From Scolanthus callimorphus (Eukaryota; Cnidaria; Anthozoa; Actiniaria; Edwardsiidae), in assembly GCA_033964015.1 (NCBI GenBank), contig CM066921.1:25277355-25341354 (forward strand): a DNA stretch of 64,000 nucleotides. Direction: 5' to 3'. The notes under the pieces were generated by a model. That model saw nothing but the letters and a program-made list of their open reading frames with translations. It was not told the DNA's origin and did not search any database. Made by a program: the position numbers and the translations under genes. How positions within the stretch are numbered: position 1 is the stretch's first letter; each line of letters starts with the position of its first letter. Positions 1 through 10,643 of this stretch are shown here, piece after piece.

Positions 1-128
1 AATTTTATGTTCATGATTTTAGGAAGTTTTGTGCTAGCGTTTACGCTAGCTACTCACTATCTATTTAACAAGTATTCCTCGAGCCCGAATGGGCTCTGAG
101 TCAATAGCCCATGAGGCCGAAGGCCGTT

Positions 129-313
129 TTAGTCAAATCACACTAGTAGTCAATTTGTATAGCCAAACACTCTTGCTGGTCTGGTCATTTGTCATTTTCT
201 TGCTTTCAAATCCAACACTTTTCGCTACTAGTAGGCTATAACTTATAGCCTACTAGTAGCTCAACCAATCAGAACGCAGCAATGACAATAGACCACTAGT
301 GTGATTTGACTAA
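129..313. mobile_element. Palindromic MITE with nested hairpin
   Basis: The first and last 23 bases are inverted repeats with one mismatch (TTAGTCAAATCACACTAG at the left end, its complement at the right). Inside, 224-240 and 244-260 form a perfect 17-bp hairpin with a 3-base loop. There is no coding capacity. This is the usual form of a non-autonomous DNA transposon; no target duplication could be fixed. Confidence 0.6.
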
Positions 314-314
314 T

Positions 315-770
315 ACGTGTTATTATTCAGCACATCGATGCACTGCCCAAATATGGTCATTGGAACGCCAATAGCTGTCTTCTGTACATGACAGCTATCC
401 TGCGATATCCGTCTCTGAGGAAAATATGTTTTGAGCTCGTAAATAAACACAAAAGTCATTTTTTTCGGGGGTTTTTGTGCTATCGATGTGCTGAATAATA
501 AAACCATTTTCCTGCTCGATTTTGGAGAATATCGTCTGATTTTAGCCAACTCGGGAATGCGTCCCTCGTCGGCTAAGTATCAGACGATATTCTGCGCAAT
601 CTCGCAGGATAATGGTTAAGTAGATAGCGAATAGCGGAGCCAATCAGATTGCAGGATTCGTGAAAGTATGCGAGAGGGTTTCTACTAAATATATATAGTT
701 CTCTATTATTTGATGCCTTTATTAAGCGCCCGCCCTCTATTATGATGCGGCTTTTCATGGTCCAGAGGTC
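315..770 (-). repeat. Dispersed repeat containing a 115-bp palindrome
   Basis: Positions 503-617 form an imperfect palindrome whose arms contain AGAATATCGTCTGA and end in AACCATT. The same palindrome and its adjoining TTATTATTCA...ACATCGATA flank recur in inverted orientation at about 51,945-52,090. The stretch 325-420, read on the minus strand, also matches about 55,465-55,535: both can be read as a peptide containing CHVQKT and ending near VLNNN. I read this as pieces of one dispersed repeat family; the short ORFs in it are probably not genes. Confidence 0.5.
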
Positions 771-1115
771 CGCTATACAAAAGACGTGAGCGGTTTCTGA
801 GAGAATTCAACTCGCTACTGTCAATTAGTATTAAACATGGACATTATTTTCTGTTCTAGGAAACTTGGTTGGCATCGAGTTTTTAAAAGTCAAGCATCTG
901 TACCATGAGCACCATTAATGAACTTCAAAGTGATCAGGCATGGCAAACGGCCTCTATTCGCTACTAAGACGACAAGAGTATCCTACAAATTCTTCCACAG
1001 GGAAACTGTCATGGAAGCGTTACACGAGCAAAATCTTGTGCAGCTGAAGCACAAAATATTCTTCAGTGGCGCGGAGACAACGGATGTTTCATCCGCTATT
1101 GCTGCAGCCAAGAGC
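771..1115. other. Intergenic, nothing recognised
   Basis: Only a short ORF lacking recognisable features overlaps this stretch. It leads into the palindromic element at 1,125. Confidence 0.4.
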
Positions 1116-1124
1116 CTCACATAT

Positions 1125-1273
1125 TACCCTGCTAGCCGAGGTTTTTTCTGTCAGTCTTTTATTAGCTAACATTAAGTTGTTCCGTATCTGGTATGTCGCG
1201 TGACCAGATTACGCGAACAACTTAATGCTAGCAAATAAAAGACTGACAGAAAAAACCCTCTGCTAGTAGGGTA
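1125..1273. mobile_element. Palindromic MITE with 9-bp target duplication
   Basis: The ends read TACCCTGCTAGC and its near-complement, and the arms are almost fully self-complementary around a short centre at about 1,182-1,216. The element is flanked by a perfect direct repeat, CTCACATAT, at 1,116-1,124 and 1,274-1,282. A 9-bp duplication is typical of Mutator-like (MULE) transposition; the superfamily is an inference from that length. Confidence 0.8.
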
Positions 1274-1282
1274 CTCACATAT

Positions 1283-1984
1283 TAAAGGGTATTGAACGGG
1301 CAAACGAGTCAACGAATAACATCTGTGTCCAAAATCATCGAAAAACGAGAGAGTTTAAACTAATCTGGTGGCCACCAACGTCTACAACCAGTCAAACTTA
1401 GGAAAACTGACAGTTAGATTTTTTTGTGGAAAAGGCAACATTGTAGTTCTAAATGGTGACTTTATCAGATTTACACACTGTGAATATTTGCTGTTATGAA
1501 CATACGTATAGCAACCATTTCTAAATAAAACAGGTGTAGTGCAAGCATGCTTATCGCAAAATTGTATATTTGTATTCACACAGTTTGTTAATTTGCAAAT
1601 TTAGAAATAAACGAAATGCCTAGTTCAAACTTCAATCAATCTTTATTTGACTTTACTCATTAAATGTACACGTTTTTGCTATACGAATAACTATATTTGG
1701 TAAAGTGACTGAGATCCATTGAAGCAGAGCTTGTCGATCATGGATCCCAGGTAAATAATTAAAATCATTTCTCTGATGAGGATTACAACGGGCTCGAAAT
1801 TGAAAAAATCACCTTCATTCATATCCAATTTCAGTAACAAGAGTAGAATACAAAAAACGTGTATATATCTGTACACGAAAGTAACAACAACAAAAAAGAT
1901 ATATCAATTAATATAAACTTGTATACGAAAAACTGAATAAAGCATGCTGTGGTCTCAGCACAAGATGTGGACAGAAAGTTATTG
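1283..1984. other. AT-rich spacer
   Basis: No coding signal, repeat or RNA gene is apparent. The right edge adjoins the tail end of the minus-strand LINE. Confidence 0.3.
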
Positions 1985-2004
1985 CACTACTTCAGAATAT
2001 GATT

Positions 2005-2380
2005 TTAATTGCTTTTTGAAAGAGAAAACGCTTTTAGAAGCTTCAAGTTTGTCATCCAAGCTATTCCATATTTGCCTGCCTGTGTAAGAGATTTAATTTT
2101 GACCAAAATTAGTTTTTTTTTTAAGGGTAACCTCAGATTGGTGCAGTTTCTTGTACTGTACGCGTGGGTTGCTATGTTGTTCACTAAGATCGAGGAAATC
2201 AAACGTATCTGGAAGTATGTTTTTAGTTAGCCTAAACATAAAGAGAGCAGTTTCGTGGAGATACAATTCATTAATTTTACGAATGTTTAGAGCTTTAAAT
2301 AGAGGACTAGAGTGAGCTTGATAGTGGGATTGAGTAATAATACGACGCACTGCTTTTTTTTTTGGAGTTTAAGTAAGCTA
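2005..2380 (-). pseudogene. LINE RT C-terminal tail fragment
   Basis: Translated on the minus strand this gives an RT post-thumb segment, including QKKKAVRRIITQSHYQAHS and SPLFKALNIRKINELY. That is the well-known 'aVRiit.s.y..hs.PLF..l.il.i..ly' pattern of CR1/L2-type elements. It is split from the rest of the ORF by the element at 2,384-2,989. Confidence 0.7.
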
Positions 2381-2383
2381 TCT

Positions 2384-2989
2384 ACACTCAGGGACAAAAT
2401 AGCTGAGACCCCCTAGGCAAATTACGGTTAAAATAAAATATTGCCCTTAAACACCTACAAAATTCCTTTTGCAGAGCCCTTAATCACCTCCCCCCCCCCC
2501 CCTCCCCCACATCAATGTTGTTTCCAGACCAATCGTTCTTCTCCAACATTGAAGAGGGGGGAGGGGACTGAGCATGTTAAATCAATATTTCATGACCTCA
2601 TTAATTAGCACTGCAATTAACGAGGATAATTGACTATGTAAAACGTTCAGCTTCTCGAGATCTTTAAAATAAGACCAAGGTTGCTCCTCAACTCCCTTGT
2701 TTCAATGAGATACAGTTTACTATTGCTTTCAGACACTCAGGGACAAAATAGCTGAGACCCCCTAGGCAAATTACGGTTAAAATAAAATATTGCCCTTAAA
2801 CACCTACAAAATCCCTTTTGCAGAGCCCTTAACCACCTCCCCCCCTCCCCCACATCAATGTTGTTTCCAGACCAATCGTTGTCCTCCAACATTAAGAGGG
2901 GAGCATGTTGAAAGTGAGTTTTGACGAATTCTCTTTTTTTCGTGTACAGTAAGAAGGAGTCTCAGCTATTTCTGTCCCTGAGTGTAGCT
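2384..2989. mobile_element. Foldback DNA element nested in the LINE
   Basis: The left end, TACACTCAGGGACA..AGCTGAGAC, is repeated inverted at 2,957-2,988. The left-end segment of about 110 bp also recurs in direct orientation at 2,733-2,850, so this is either a tandem or nested pair. C-rich tracts lie at about 2,488-2,510 and 2,838-2,852. It interrupts the LINE C-terminal reading frame, which resumes on both sides. Confidence 0.65.
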
Positions 2990-3350
2990 TAGTAGGGACT
3001 GGTTTATTAATACTAATAGAACAGCTATTTGCCCAGATTATGTTCCCATATAATAGGTATGGGTAGATTAACGAGTAATAAAGCATACCGAGAGTCGTTT
3101 GTGGGAAGTATTTACAAAAAAATCTAAGCACACCAATGCTTTTTGCGATTTTGTTATAATTTATGTGAGGGGTCCTGCTAAGTTTACAGTCGATAATTAT
3201 TCCCAAAAACTTAAAAGTATCTACCTTTTCTATTTTAGAATTTTCAATGCATATATTTAAATCTAATCTTTGTCTTTTATTTTTTCTATTTGGTGCAAAG
3301 TATTGGTCTTTTGTTTTCTTTATGTTTAGGGAAAGATTGTTTGCTTTAAG
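2990..3350 (-). pseudogene. LINE RT thumb fragment
   Basis: The minus-strand translation includes TFKFLGIIIDCKLSRTPHIN and the following GMLYYSLIYPYLLYGNIIWA. These are the conserved 'FKFLGv.iD..l.W..HI' and 'yysli.p.l.Y...iW' motifs that follow the catalytic core in LINE RTs. The reading frame ends at the nested element on one side and at unrelated sequence (from about 3,350) on the other. Confidence 0.75.
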
Positions 3351-3838
3351 GTGGCCCGCGGGTAATTATTTTAAAAAAATACCTTCCTTTTGAAATCATG
3401 TTTTAAGCCCCTTCGGAACATCCAACCGATCTGATGTGAGACGCATATAATAATCAATGCTTCTAGTTTATGAATATTAAAACAAATATTAAATATTTAT
3501 AATTAGGCAGGTGCGATGCACGTCCAAACAAAACCTCGTTTTCGTGTTTTCGGTACAATATCTAAAAAACACGAGTTCCAAACCATTACATTCTACGTGT
3601 ATGTGATCATTGTTAATTGAACTCTCATCTGACAAATGTATTGCCGAATTGGGACCTTGCATCTATGTAAAAAATAAGGAAAAATTTATAACCCAAAAAT
3701 ATTGAGCTTATGAATATGTAACAGTAGCTCAAATTAAAAAAAAAAGGTAAAAATCAATGCTCACCATATGATAGTCCAATCCTTCCCCATTCATCCTGGA
3801 CGTATTCAAATGGATCAGGCGAACCCGATCATTCAATG
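3350..3838. other. Non-LINE sequence replacing the RT core
   Basis: RT motif A ends abruptly at about 3,838 and the thumb begins at about 3,350. The sequence between has no LINE frame and no detectable terminal repeats. It is an insertion, a rearrangement or a deletion with filler; no target duplication was found. Confidence 0.4.
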
Positions 3839-4240
3839 CTTGGAAATAAGCATTGAATGATCAATTGAATCAAATGCTTTATATAGATCTAGATATACAC
3901 CTATTGTTTCTTTTCCATGGTCAAGGGCTTGATAAATATTTTCTATAAAATGCAAAATAGCCATAGTGAATGAATGATTTTTCCTAAAGCCAATTGTTTG
4001 GACATTAAGATAGAATGTTTTTCTAAAAAGCTAGGAAGTCGTTTGAGCATCACTTTTATATTACTTTGGAGAAGAAAGGAAGCAGGGAGATTGGTCTATA
4101 ATTATTAAACAGTTTTGGATTACCAGCTTTGTAGATGGGAATAAATTCTGCAATTTTCAAATTATCAGGAAATATAGGCATTAAAAATATGTGCCAATGG
4201 GATAGATATCAGATTAATTACAAATTTTGATAGTTCATTT
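3838..4240 (-). pseudogene. LINE RT N-terminal fragment including motif A
   Basis: The minus strand at about 3,850-3,930 encodes GVYLDLYKAFDSIDH, the first catalytic-aspartate motif (usually 'fLDLSKAFDTvDH'). Frameshifts break the segment upstream of it. It connects the endonuclease at 4,241-5,160 with the lost catalytic core. Confidence 0.7.
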
Positions 4241-5160
4241 TCATGTCTTGTACAGTCTTTCATTGCGCTCATTTGGCTTTTTTAAGAACTTTTGATAGAG
4301 TCTATTTTTATTATTAATAGACTTAAGTATAGTAGGGGAGACCCAGGGATTATTTGGAGTATGCTTTCCCACTTTGACGTTTACTAAGGGGAAGCAGTGG
4401 TTAAATGTTGATGTGAGTTTTGCTGAAAATGCAACATATGCCTTAGTTGGATCGTTACTGGTAAAAATTTCATTCCAATTCTGGTTGCTTAAGCTTTGCT
4501 TGAAATACTCCAAATTGTTTTCATTATATATTCTTTTTGTAACCCTTCTGCTTCTTGTATTATTAACCACACACCTACTAGAAATTAGGAAGTTTGGTAA
4601 GTGATCTGAAATATCAGAATATAATATTCCACAGAGGGTAGTTTTATCAAAGTTGTTTGTAAGAATATTGTGAATAAGTGTTGCAGAATTTCTGGAAATC
4701 CTTGTTGGTTTTGTAATTGCAGGGAATGAGTAGTGAGAAAAACATGTGTTTAGGAAATCATTAGTTAAAGGGTGTTTATCATGATTAATGAGATTAAGGT
4801 TGAAATCACCCATCAAATAATGAATTTTATTCTCTGATTTAATTTTACTGAAGATTTCATTCATTTTTTCGTTGAAAGATGAGATATTGCCATCTGGTGG
4901 CCTATAGATTGATCCTATTATGATATTCTTTTTTTACCATTATTAATTTCTATAAAAACACTCTCAGTATCCTCATTCATAAGGTCTAGGTCTGGTCTTT
5001 GTGTGAAGTCAAGTTTATCATCTATGAAAATGCTTACTCCTCCACCATATTTAATCTTGCGATTATTGAAAAGATTGGTTGGGGACGAGTCATTAAACCA
5101 TGATTCAGTAATACCAATTATTTTAAAGTTTAGGTTGAGTGAATCTAGGAAAGATTTCAT
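4241..5160 (-). pseudogene. LINE AP-endonuclease domain
   Basis: Two minus-strand frames together cover an exonuclease-endonuclease-phosphatase type domain. The first (4,918-5,160) has the GITESWF motif (catalytic Glu) and GGGVSIFI. The second (4,241-4,864) has MGDFNLNL (the 'GDFN' motif) and SDISDHLPNF (the catalytic 'SDH' motif). The nicking endonuclease would start target-primed reverse transcription. The frame is broken between the two pieces, near 4,870-4,930, so the domain is not expressed intact. Confidence 0.8.
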
Positions 5161-5608
5161 TTCTTTTTCTTTAGACTTATAGCATTGATATTGATAACTG
5201 AAAACAAGGCAGAACTATGTTCCATATTTGATTTCAGGATATTGTTGAGGTCAGAGTTGGAATAGTAATTACAAGAGTCTCCATTTAGATAAAAATTAGT
5301 ATGCGGATCAGTTTCAGTATCAGTGGTATGATTTTGTAAAAAAGGGTTAGAAATATTGTTATAAGTATTAATGATGTCATTGAAAGACAATCTATTATTT
5401 CCAGTAGAGGACTCAATCTCTTGTGAGAAAGGCAAAATTGAGGAATGCAAAAATGGCATATCCAGTTGGAGATAGCATTGGGACTTGTTTTTTCCTCTTT
5501 ATAGTTAGTGCATTTTCCATGAAACCAAACATTGCAAATAGAGCAGAAAGCAGACTTGTGCTGTGAAAGAACATTCTTTGTACAGAGACTGCACTTGCCA
5601 AGAATCAT
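5161..5608 (-). pseudogene. LINE Cys/His-rich (PHD-like) segment before the endonuclease
   Basis: The minus-strand translation at 5,470-5,608 has regularly spaced cysteines (CSLC, CSIC, WFHGKC, WICHFC), as in PHD-type zinc fingers at the start of some CR1/L2-group ORF2 proteins. A low-complexity Asn/Ser-rich linker follows. The reading frame shifts at about 5,460. Confidence 0.6.
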
Positions 5609-5769
5609 TTCAAATAAAAAAATTAATTAAGGCTAAAAAATTAACTAAAGGAACTTTAGCTAGTTGTATTAGCTAAAAAGAAAATCCCACTAAGAGGCAA
5701 TACAAAAATGGAAAAGTTAATTGCAAAAAAAAATTCTATGCTTGAAGGAAAATAAAATAGCATGGACAA

Positions 5770-6240
5770 GCATTCGCCTGTTCTTGAGGCCTAAGCCTGA
5801 GCCTGAGATTCAACCTGAGCTTTTGCTTGAGCTGAACATGTCGTTAGGATATTGAGACATTCACGCATTGTGGTGAGTGTTATGGTAGAGTCTTTGTCAT
5901 AGTTTAATCTAACACAGATAATACCATCTATTGTCCAAGATTTGTAAATGAAATCCTTCCCTTTTACCTTGAGAGTATTTAGGATATCAACTCTATTCTT
6001 GGTAAGGTCTTCGTTGACATAGATGGTGGAGTTTTTCTTGCGGAGGTCTGCCCGTTTCTTCAAGATTTCTACTTTCTTCTTGTGGTGCGTTAGTTTGACA
6101 ATGATGTTACGAGGTTTAACCCCTTTTTTCCCTACACGAAGTGATCTACAAATGTCATCTAGTCTGATGTCAACATCTATTTCTTTTCTCAGCGTGTCGA
6201 TGATTTTCTGATCCGTATCTTCGCAGCCTTCTACTTCAAA
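5770..6240 (-). pseudogene. LINE ORF1 fragment
   Basis: Frames on the minus strand give a segment containing RLDDICRSLRVGKKGVKPRN and STIYVNEDLTKNRVDIL, ending in an Ala/Gln-rich tail. This is the RRM-like plus C-terminal layout of LINE ORF1 nucleic-acid-binding proteins ('..iINEDLT..r..ll..' is a family hallmark). An A-run at about 6,239-6,251 marks the 5' limit of recognisable element sequence. Confidence 0.6.
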
Positions 6241-6542
6241 AAAAAAAAAACTACACCACAGCTGCCGTTGCCTACGCCATGTGTGGGTTGTAGCGGCATT
6301 CCAAACCGAGCGCAGCTTGTATTCCAGTTTTTAGTCAAACTCTATCTCCCGAGCAGTGTTCTAGTGCTTTTAGTAACATGGTTACCGTTTTGCTGGCATG
6401 TTAATTTCAAGGCCATCATCATATAATACCGTTTTTGATTTCAAATCAAAGCAAAGAAGCCCCCAGTGGTTATTATTTACATGTACCGGAGCAAGCATAA
6501 AATTAAGTCTACTCGACTTGGTTACGCCTTTCAAGAAAGCGT

Positions 6543-7592
6543 TCAATTTGTCATGAAGTAATGTTGTATTCCCGAAGCTACCCTAGTCTGCGTCGTTATT
6601 GGAAGGTAGAAGTTCCAATTTTGGGCCTCTTTTGCGAACTTCAAGCATAATACATCGATTGCAAACCCTGTCGGCCATCTTTCACAGGCTAGACTTGAAA
6701 AGTCTTTCATGTCCATTGGAATGTCACATTCTCGAACAACTTCTTGGGTGGGAGTGTAATCCAGCAGGATTTGCTTTACAGCACTAATACCGGCGGGCGA
6801 AATGTACTTCGTGTTATCACTGAGCCACTGGATTTCTGCTTTCACAGTATGTTTAAGTGACCTTGCTAAAGACGCCCTTTGCCAGAGTGCAAGAGAGCAA
6901 TCATTGAATGTGCCAAGATTGGCGATGGTAATTCCAAAATCTTCGTCATCACCAGCATTGTCGAGCATCTTTCTATAACGCTTTCGGACGGCCTAACTTC
7001 ATTAGACAAAGGATTACTCAGCCGCGGTTGATCGGGTACAACAGCGAGCTCTGATTCTGCAATCAGTTTGAAGATTTAAGCTGGCAAGCTGTCCTCGACT
7101 ACTTGCACGTGAAATGCACTTCCTGAGATCTGGAAACGCAGGACCCGCTTTCTGGACTGTGACATGGGAATTAGTTGCATGAGTTACTTGCGGATTATCG
7201 ACTAGAAGTGTCGCCGATGGCAAAGATGATGATCCACTTGAAACTTGGGTCGATTTCGTGGGTGAGGAGCCCGGCTCATTTGAAGATAGTGGCTTTTGCG
7301 CGAACTGACTAGGACCTGGCGTCTGCGAAGTTTGCCTTGGCGATGGCCTAGTCGGAGGCTTCGATGGTGGACGCACCGAGTCGACTTGATCGGACTGTTT
7401 CATGAACTCTCTTTCCCATATCCGGTGGTCATATTCATCGATCGGGAATGACTCAGGCGATACAACGACAACTTTTGTGGTTGGGTTTGTCTCGTACTGA
7501 AATTGGTCGGCCCCAAATATGTCTTGGAAGAGCTTTATCATAGCTTTCATCCAAAGTTCTTCAATATCTCTCGGATTTGCTGCATCTTTCAC
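6543..7592 (-). pseudogene. Frameshifted ORF resembling the N-part of a Ulp1-type protease protein
   Basis: Two minus-strand ORFs (7,014-7,592 and 6,543-6,968) belong to one protein. A third frame between them (about 6,970-7,080) is open and bridges them, so at least two frameshifts are needed to read through. The first part is hydrophilic and rich in Pro/Ser/Thr. The second part contains FSSLACERWPTGFAIDVLC followed by an LYLP-like strand, which resembles the start of Ulp1/C48 cysteine-protease domains in transposon-associated cnidarian proteins. That assignment is from memory and tentative. The catalytic His-Asp-Cys portion is not present. Confidence 0.4.
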
Positions 7593-7599
7593 CGCCCAG

Positions 7600-8397
7600 C
7601 CACAACCGACGAAATGAAACTGTCAATCACTGTAAAGAAAAAAAGAGAAAACTCGATACATCGTCACCACTTTCAATAACGTTGCACGTGAAACCAATGA
7701 TCATGAACCATGCTTCATAAGTCACAATGATAATTATCGAAGCAGTCACAAAGTAGTAACGCGCCATTGGTTGGTTTTAGTTAATTTGATTTGCCAAATT
7801 CAAGGAAAATAGGAAAAATAGCGTCTTCATTATGAATGCATGGTTCATACGATTGCAATAGATGTATTATACCAAATTACGAAAGCACATATCAGACATA
7901 CATTTGACAATAGCACAATGTAGTCTTTCCCCAAAACCACCGCGTGTCTAATCAAGCGAGTGTGTTAAGCCCGGTGCGCGACAGAAGGACATTATGTTTC
8001 AACGAAAAAAGCACTGGAAAACAATTGAAATAATCAATATTTTTAATGGATCAACTTTAGATTACTTCACCTAAGCAATCTTATGATGTTATTTTTGTGG
8101 ATTTCAACTCTTTGAAACCACTAAATTTTTGTTTGCGTATGTCGTTATGTCGCAAGTTTGCACCAGGGGCGTAGACTCTGCTGTGTACTATGCTCTTGGG
8201 TAAGCAGCACAAATAAAAACAGTGTAATACTCGATATAACTGAAACGCCAAAAAATGTTAGCGAGCTCAATCAAGTTATACGTGCCCATTCATTCTGAGT
8301 GCTCTCGACCTGGTCTTGGAATGATAAGTTAATAAACAAAATTACTAATCACCTTTCTCGTAACAACTTACAGCCATCAAAAACGAAAGCCTGTTAC
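7600..8397. other. Intergenic, no gene seen
   Basis: AT-rich sequence with stops in all frames. No repeats beyond short runs. Confidence 0.3.
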
Positions 8398-8565
8398 GCC
8401 ACGAAATGTAATAACTTTTGCCACAAAATGTAATACTAACGCAAAATGTAATAACTTTTGCCACAAAATGTAATCACACGCGTAACGCAAAATGTAATGA
8501 TTTTTGCCACAAAATGTAATACTTCAAATTAACACAAAATGTAATAACTTTTGCTACAAAATGTT
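8398..8565. repeat. Imperfect tandem array of CAAAATGTAAT motifs
   Basis: About eight copies of the core (A)CAAAATGTAAT or CGCAAAATGTAAT occur, alternating with TAACTTTTGCCA. They make a higher-order unit of about 36-45 bp repeated four times. It is non-coding. Such arrays occur in subterminal regions of DNA transposons, but no terminal inverted repeats were found around it. Confidence 0.7.
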
Positions 8566-9392
8566 GGGGGTTGGGTCCCACCTCGCTTCCACCGTTCCTG
8601 CAATAATCTCATGCTCACCGTCGGACAAACAACAACAGCGGAGTAGGCTCTGGGAACGGAGTAGGCCCTGTAATAGAATCAATACTGTTATATATATTTT
8701 AATTCAACATGAAACCTAACACGGCTTGAACTGAACATTGCACGAAAGTATTAATGTTTCTTCATAACAAGAAAAGAAACATATGACATCACTCTGGTCA
8801 TAGAACGTTAGAGTTAATTACCGAGAATCGAGGTAATTAACGGACTTAGTTTACAGTTGACAAGGTTTTCAGAAAACAGGAACAAGTGAAATGCATTCTT
8901 CTCATTGAATTGAACAGTTTTGAAAAGGAGTACAGTTTACAATTGAAAAAGATAGCGGATTCCAATAGGAACTATTGTTAGTTATTTAGCTGCTTTCATA
9001 GAAGTGCGTTCCCCAGAGAAACTTATTGCAATTAATTTTTACCATGCACATGATGCTGAAGAAAATGAATGACAACTTTTATTCAACCATGATTGACAAA
9101 GGTTTCCAAACTCGAATTACGTCTTTTGTTTTCGTACAACAATCAATCAAGCGGCCTTTTGTAAAAGCGCAACTCATTAAAGCGCTGTTATTTTGGTCGG
9201 TACGTAGCTGCTTAAAGCTCCTCTCTGGTTGGATAATACAACAATACCCTATACCTCAACACAAAGAACGACGATAATAGACTAGAGACAAAAGAACTCC
9301 TTTGTAGAACGAAAATAATAGAGACAAAAGCAACTACGTCCTCACTGGTTATTTTCGTTTGTACCACGCCCTGACAGCTACAGCTACTACAG
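8566..9392. other. Intergenic, no gene seen
   Basis: No convincing exon. ORFs here are short and lack splice context. A possible upstream exon of the candidate gene at 9,393-9,656 could lie here, but none can be chosen. Confidence 0.3.
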
Positions 9393-9656
9393 CTCAATTT
9401 GCATAACGTTGTCGAGCTGATTCAAGTTGGCGAAACTGAAGGCAAGTTTCAGGTATTTTGCGCTCGTTGGTTGCTGTCTACGATTAGATATGCAATTAAC
9501 CTGGGCATGATTTTATCTGTATTTTCAGGTTTACGTCTTAAACACACTCTATGGCAAGGAGACCAAGCAAGTAGACTGGACAAACGCTTCTCAAATGGTT
9601 CAAGTGAAGGCGTTCTCGGAAATCGTGTTTTGTGGCGTTCAACGGGATTCGCATAA
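9393..9656 (+). CDS. Candidate 3' end of a two-exon gene, unknown product
   Basis: A short exon (about 9,393-9,450) follows a plausible acceptor (CTACTACAG) and ends TTTCAG before GTATTT. A second exon (about 9,530-9,656) follows TGTATTTTCAG and ends at a TAA. Both junctions are phase 0. The spliced peptide reads smoothly through VELIQVGETEGKFQ into VYVLNTLYGKETKQVDW and ends DSHKG. I do not recognise the family. There is no start codon in view, so this would be a C-terminal piece. The alternative is chance open frames with chance splice signals. Confidence 0.3.
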   Translation, partial: LNLHNVVELIQVGETEGKFQVFCARWLLSTIRYAINLGMILSVFSGLRLKHTLWQGDQASRLDKRFSNGSSEGVLGNRVLWRSTGFA

Positions 9657-10019
9657 AGGATAATCAGGAGCAAATATTTGTTATAGACAGATAGTCAGTA
9701 TAGATGCATAAACTGAGATTATTGGATGTTTTTTCTCGGGGTAAGTGTATGGATTTGAATTCACTAGTTAAATGTTTGGGTTGATAATTGAATTAGTCAT
9801 TGCTTTATCATGAATTTGGTCCAAACTTGTGGTCATTTTGAGTAGCTTAAATGCAGTCAAACTCGCTAAATCAACAAAATAATCGTCTACGTTTATAACT
9901 AACCTTTCAGCTCTTAGATCAATACAAATTTGGAGTATTTTCGTGTATAATCGAGCGGATGGAATTGGATTGCTAATTGGCATTTTTGAAACATAATATA
10001 GGTTCGGAATTGTTTCTGT
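9657..10019. other. Intergenic, nothing recognised
   Basis: AT-rich, no repeat or gene signal. Confidence 0.3.
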
Positions 10020-10260
10020 AGAACACTGGTCTTATTTTGAAACATTTTGATAAAACAACCGTGACAGTGCCCCTTGAAGTCTAGGTAAAAATGGCTTATT
10101 GTGTGATTCCAGAAATTATCCATAGGATGGATAATAGGAAGGGATATCTTTTCCATGTAAATACTGTATTTTTCTTCGGAAATTCCAGAGAGGATTGGGG
10201 GATCACTTTTCAACACTCTTCCGGGGGGGGGGGGAATGTTTTCTGGAACCACACATTATA
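10020..10260 (-). repeat. Dispersed repeat with G-run, related to 59,982-60,180
   Basis: The core TTCTTCGGAAATTCCAGAG with adjoining G-rich ends is shared with the palindromic element at 59,982-60,180. Here only one side is well preserved and a G-run lies at about 10,221-10,233. Confidence 0.5.
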
Positions 10261-10358
10261 GATTCATAGGTAAGTATATGGCTTATTATGGATTCATAGG
10301 TAAGTATCTAGATACTTACCTATGAATCCATAATGAGCCATATACTTACCTATGAATC
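10261..10358. repeat. 98-bp near-perfect palindrome without loop
   Basis: Arms of 49 bases (10,261-10,309 and 10,310-10,358) pair with one mismatch and no spacer, centred on ATCTAGAT. Each arm holds two copies of GATTCATAGGTAAGTAT spaced by 30 bp, so the region is both a direct and an inverted repeat. Confidence 0.85.
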
Positions 10359-10643
10359 CATAATGAGCAATATATTTACCTAGAAATTCAATTCAATTCT
10401 ATTGATCAACCCCAACCTTTCCCTGGAGAATTCAAATCCCTCCCCGACTTTTAGTTTGTTGAGAGGCATTATCCGAGTTAAATCCCTACGAAGAACAATG
10501 GAAACCGCGTCAACTGTAAACTAAGTAGTTTTTTTAGCCTTTGTTCTAACTAATTAACATAACGGGCAAGCACATGGTTCTATCCCTTTCCTTTCCAGTA
10601 GATTCTCTTTATATAGAACCAGCCCAGCCCAGAGGAGGCTTAA

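Larger units (their letters stand above)
1985..6250 (-). mobile_element. Broken LINE (CR1/L2-like, APE type), minus strand
   Basis: Reading right to left, the order is ORF1 fragment, Cys/His-rich segment, AP-endonuclease, RT motif A, RT thumb and C-terminal tail. That is the order of an APE-type non-LTR retrotransposon. The RT fingers and the YxDD region are missing: about 3,350-3,838 holds unrelated sequence between motif A and the thumb. A palindromic element at 2,384-2,989 splits the C-terminal tail, and many frameshifts and stops are present. The clade (CR1/L2 group) is inferred from the endonuclease and RT motifs; no intact copy is available to compare. Confidence 0.8.
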
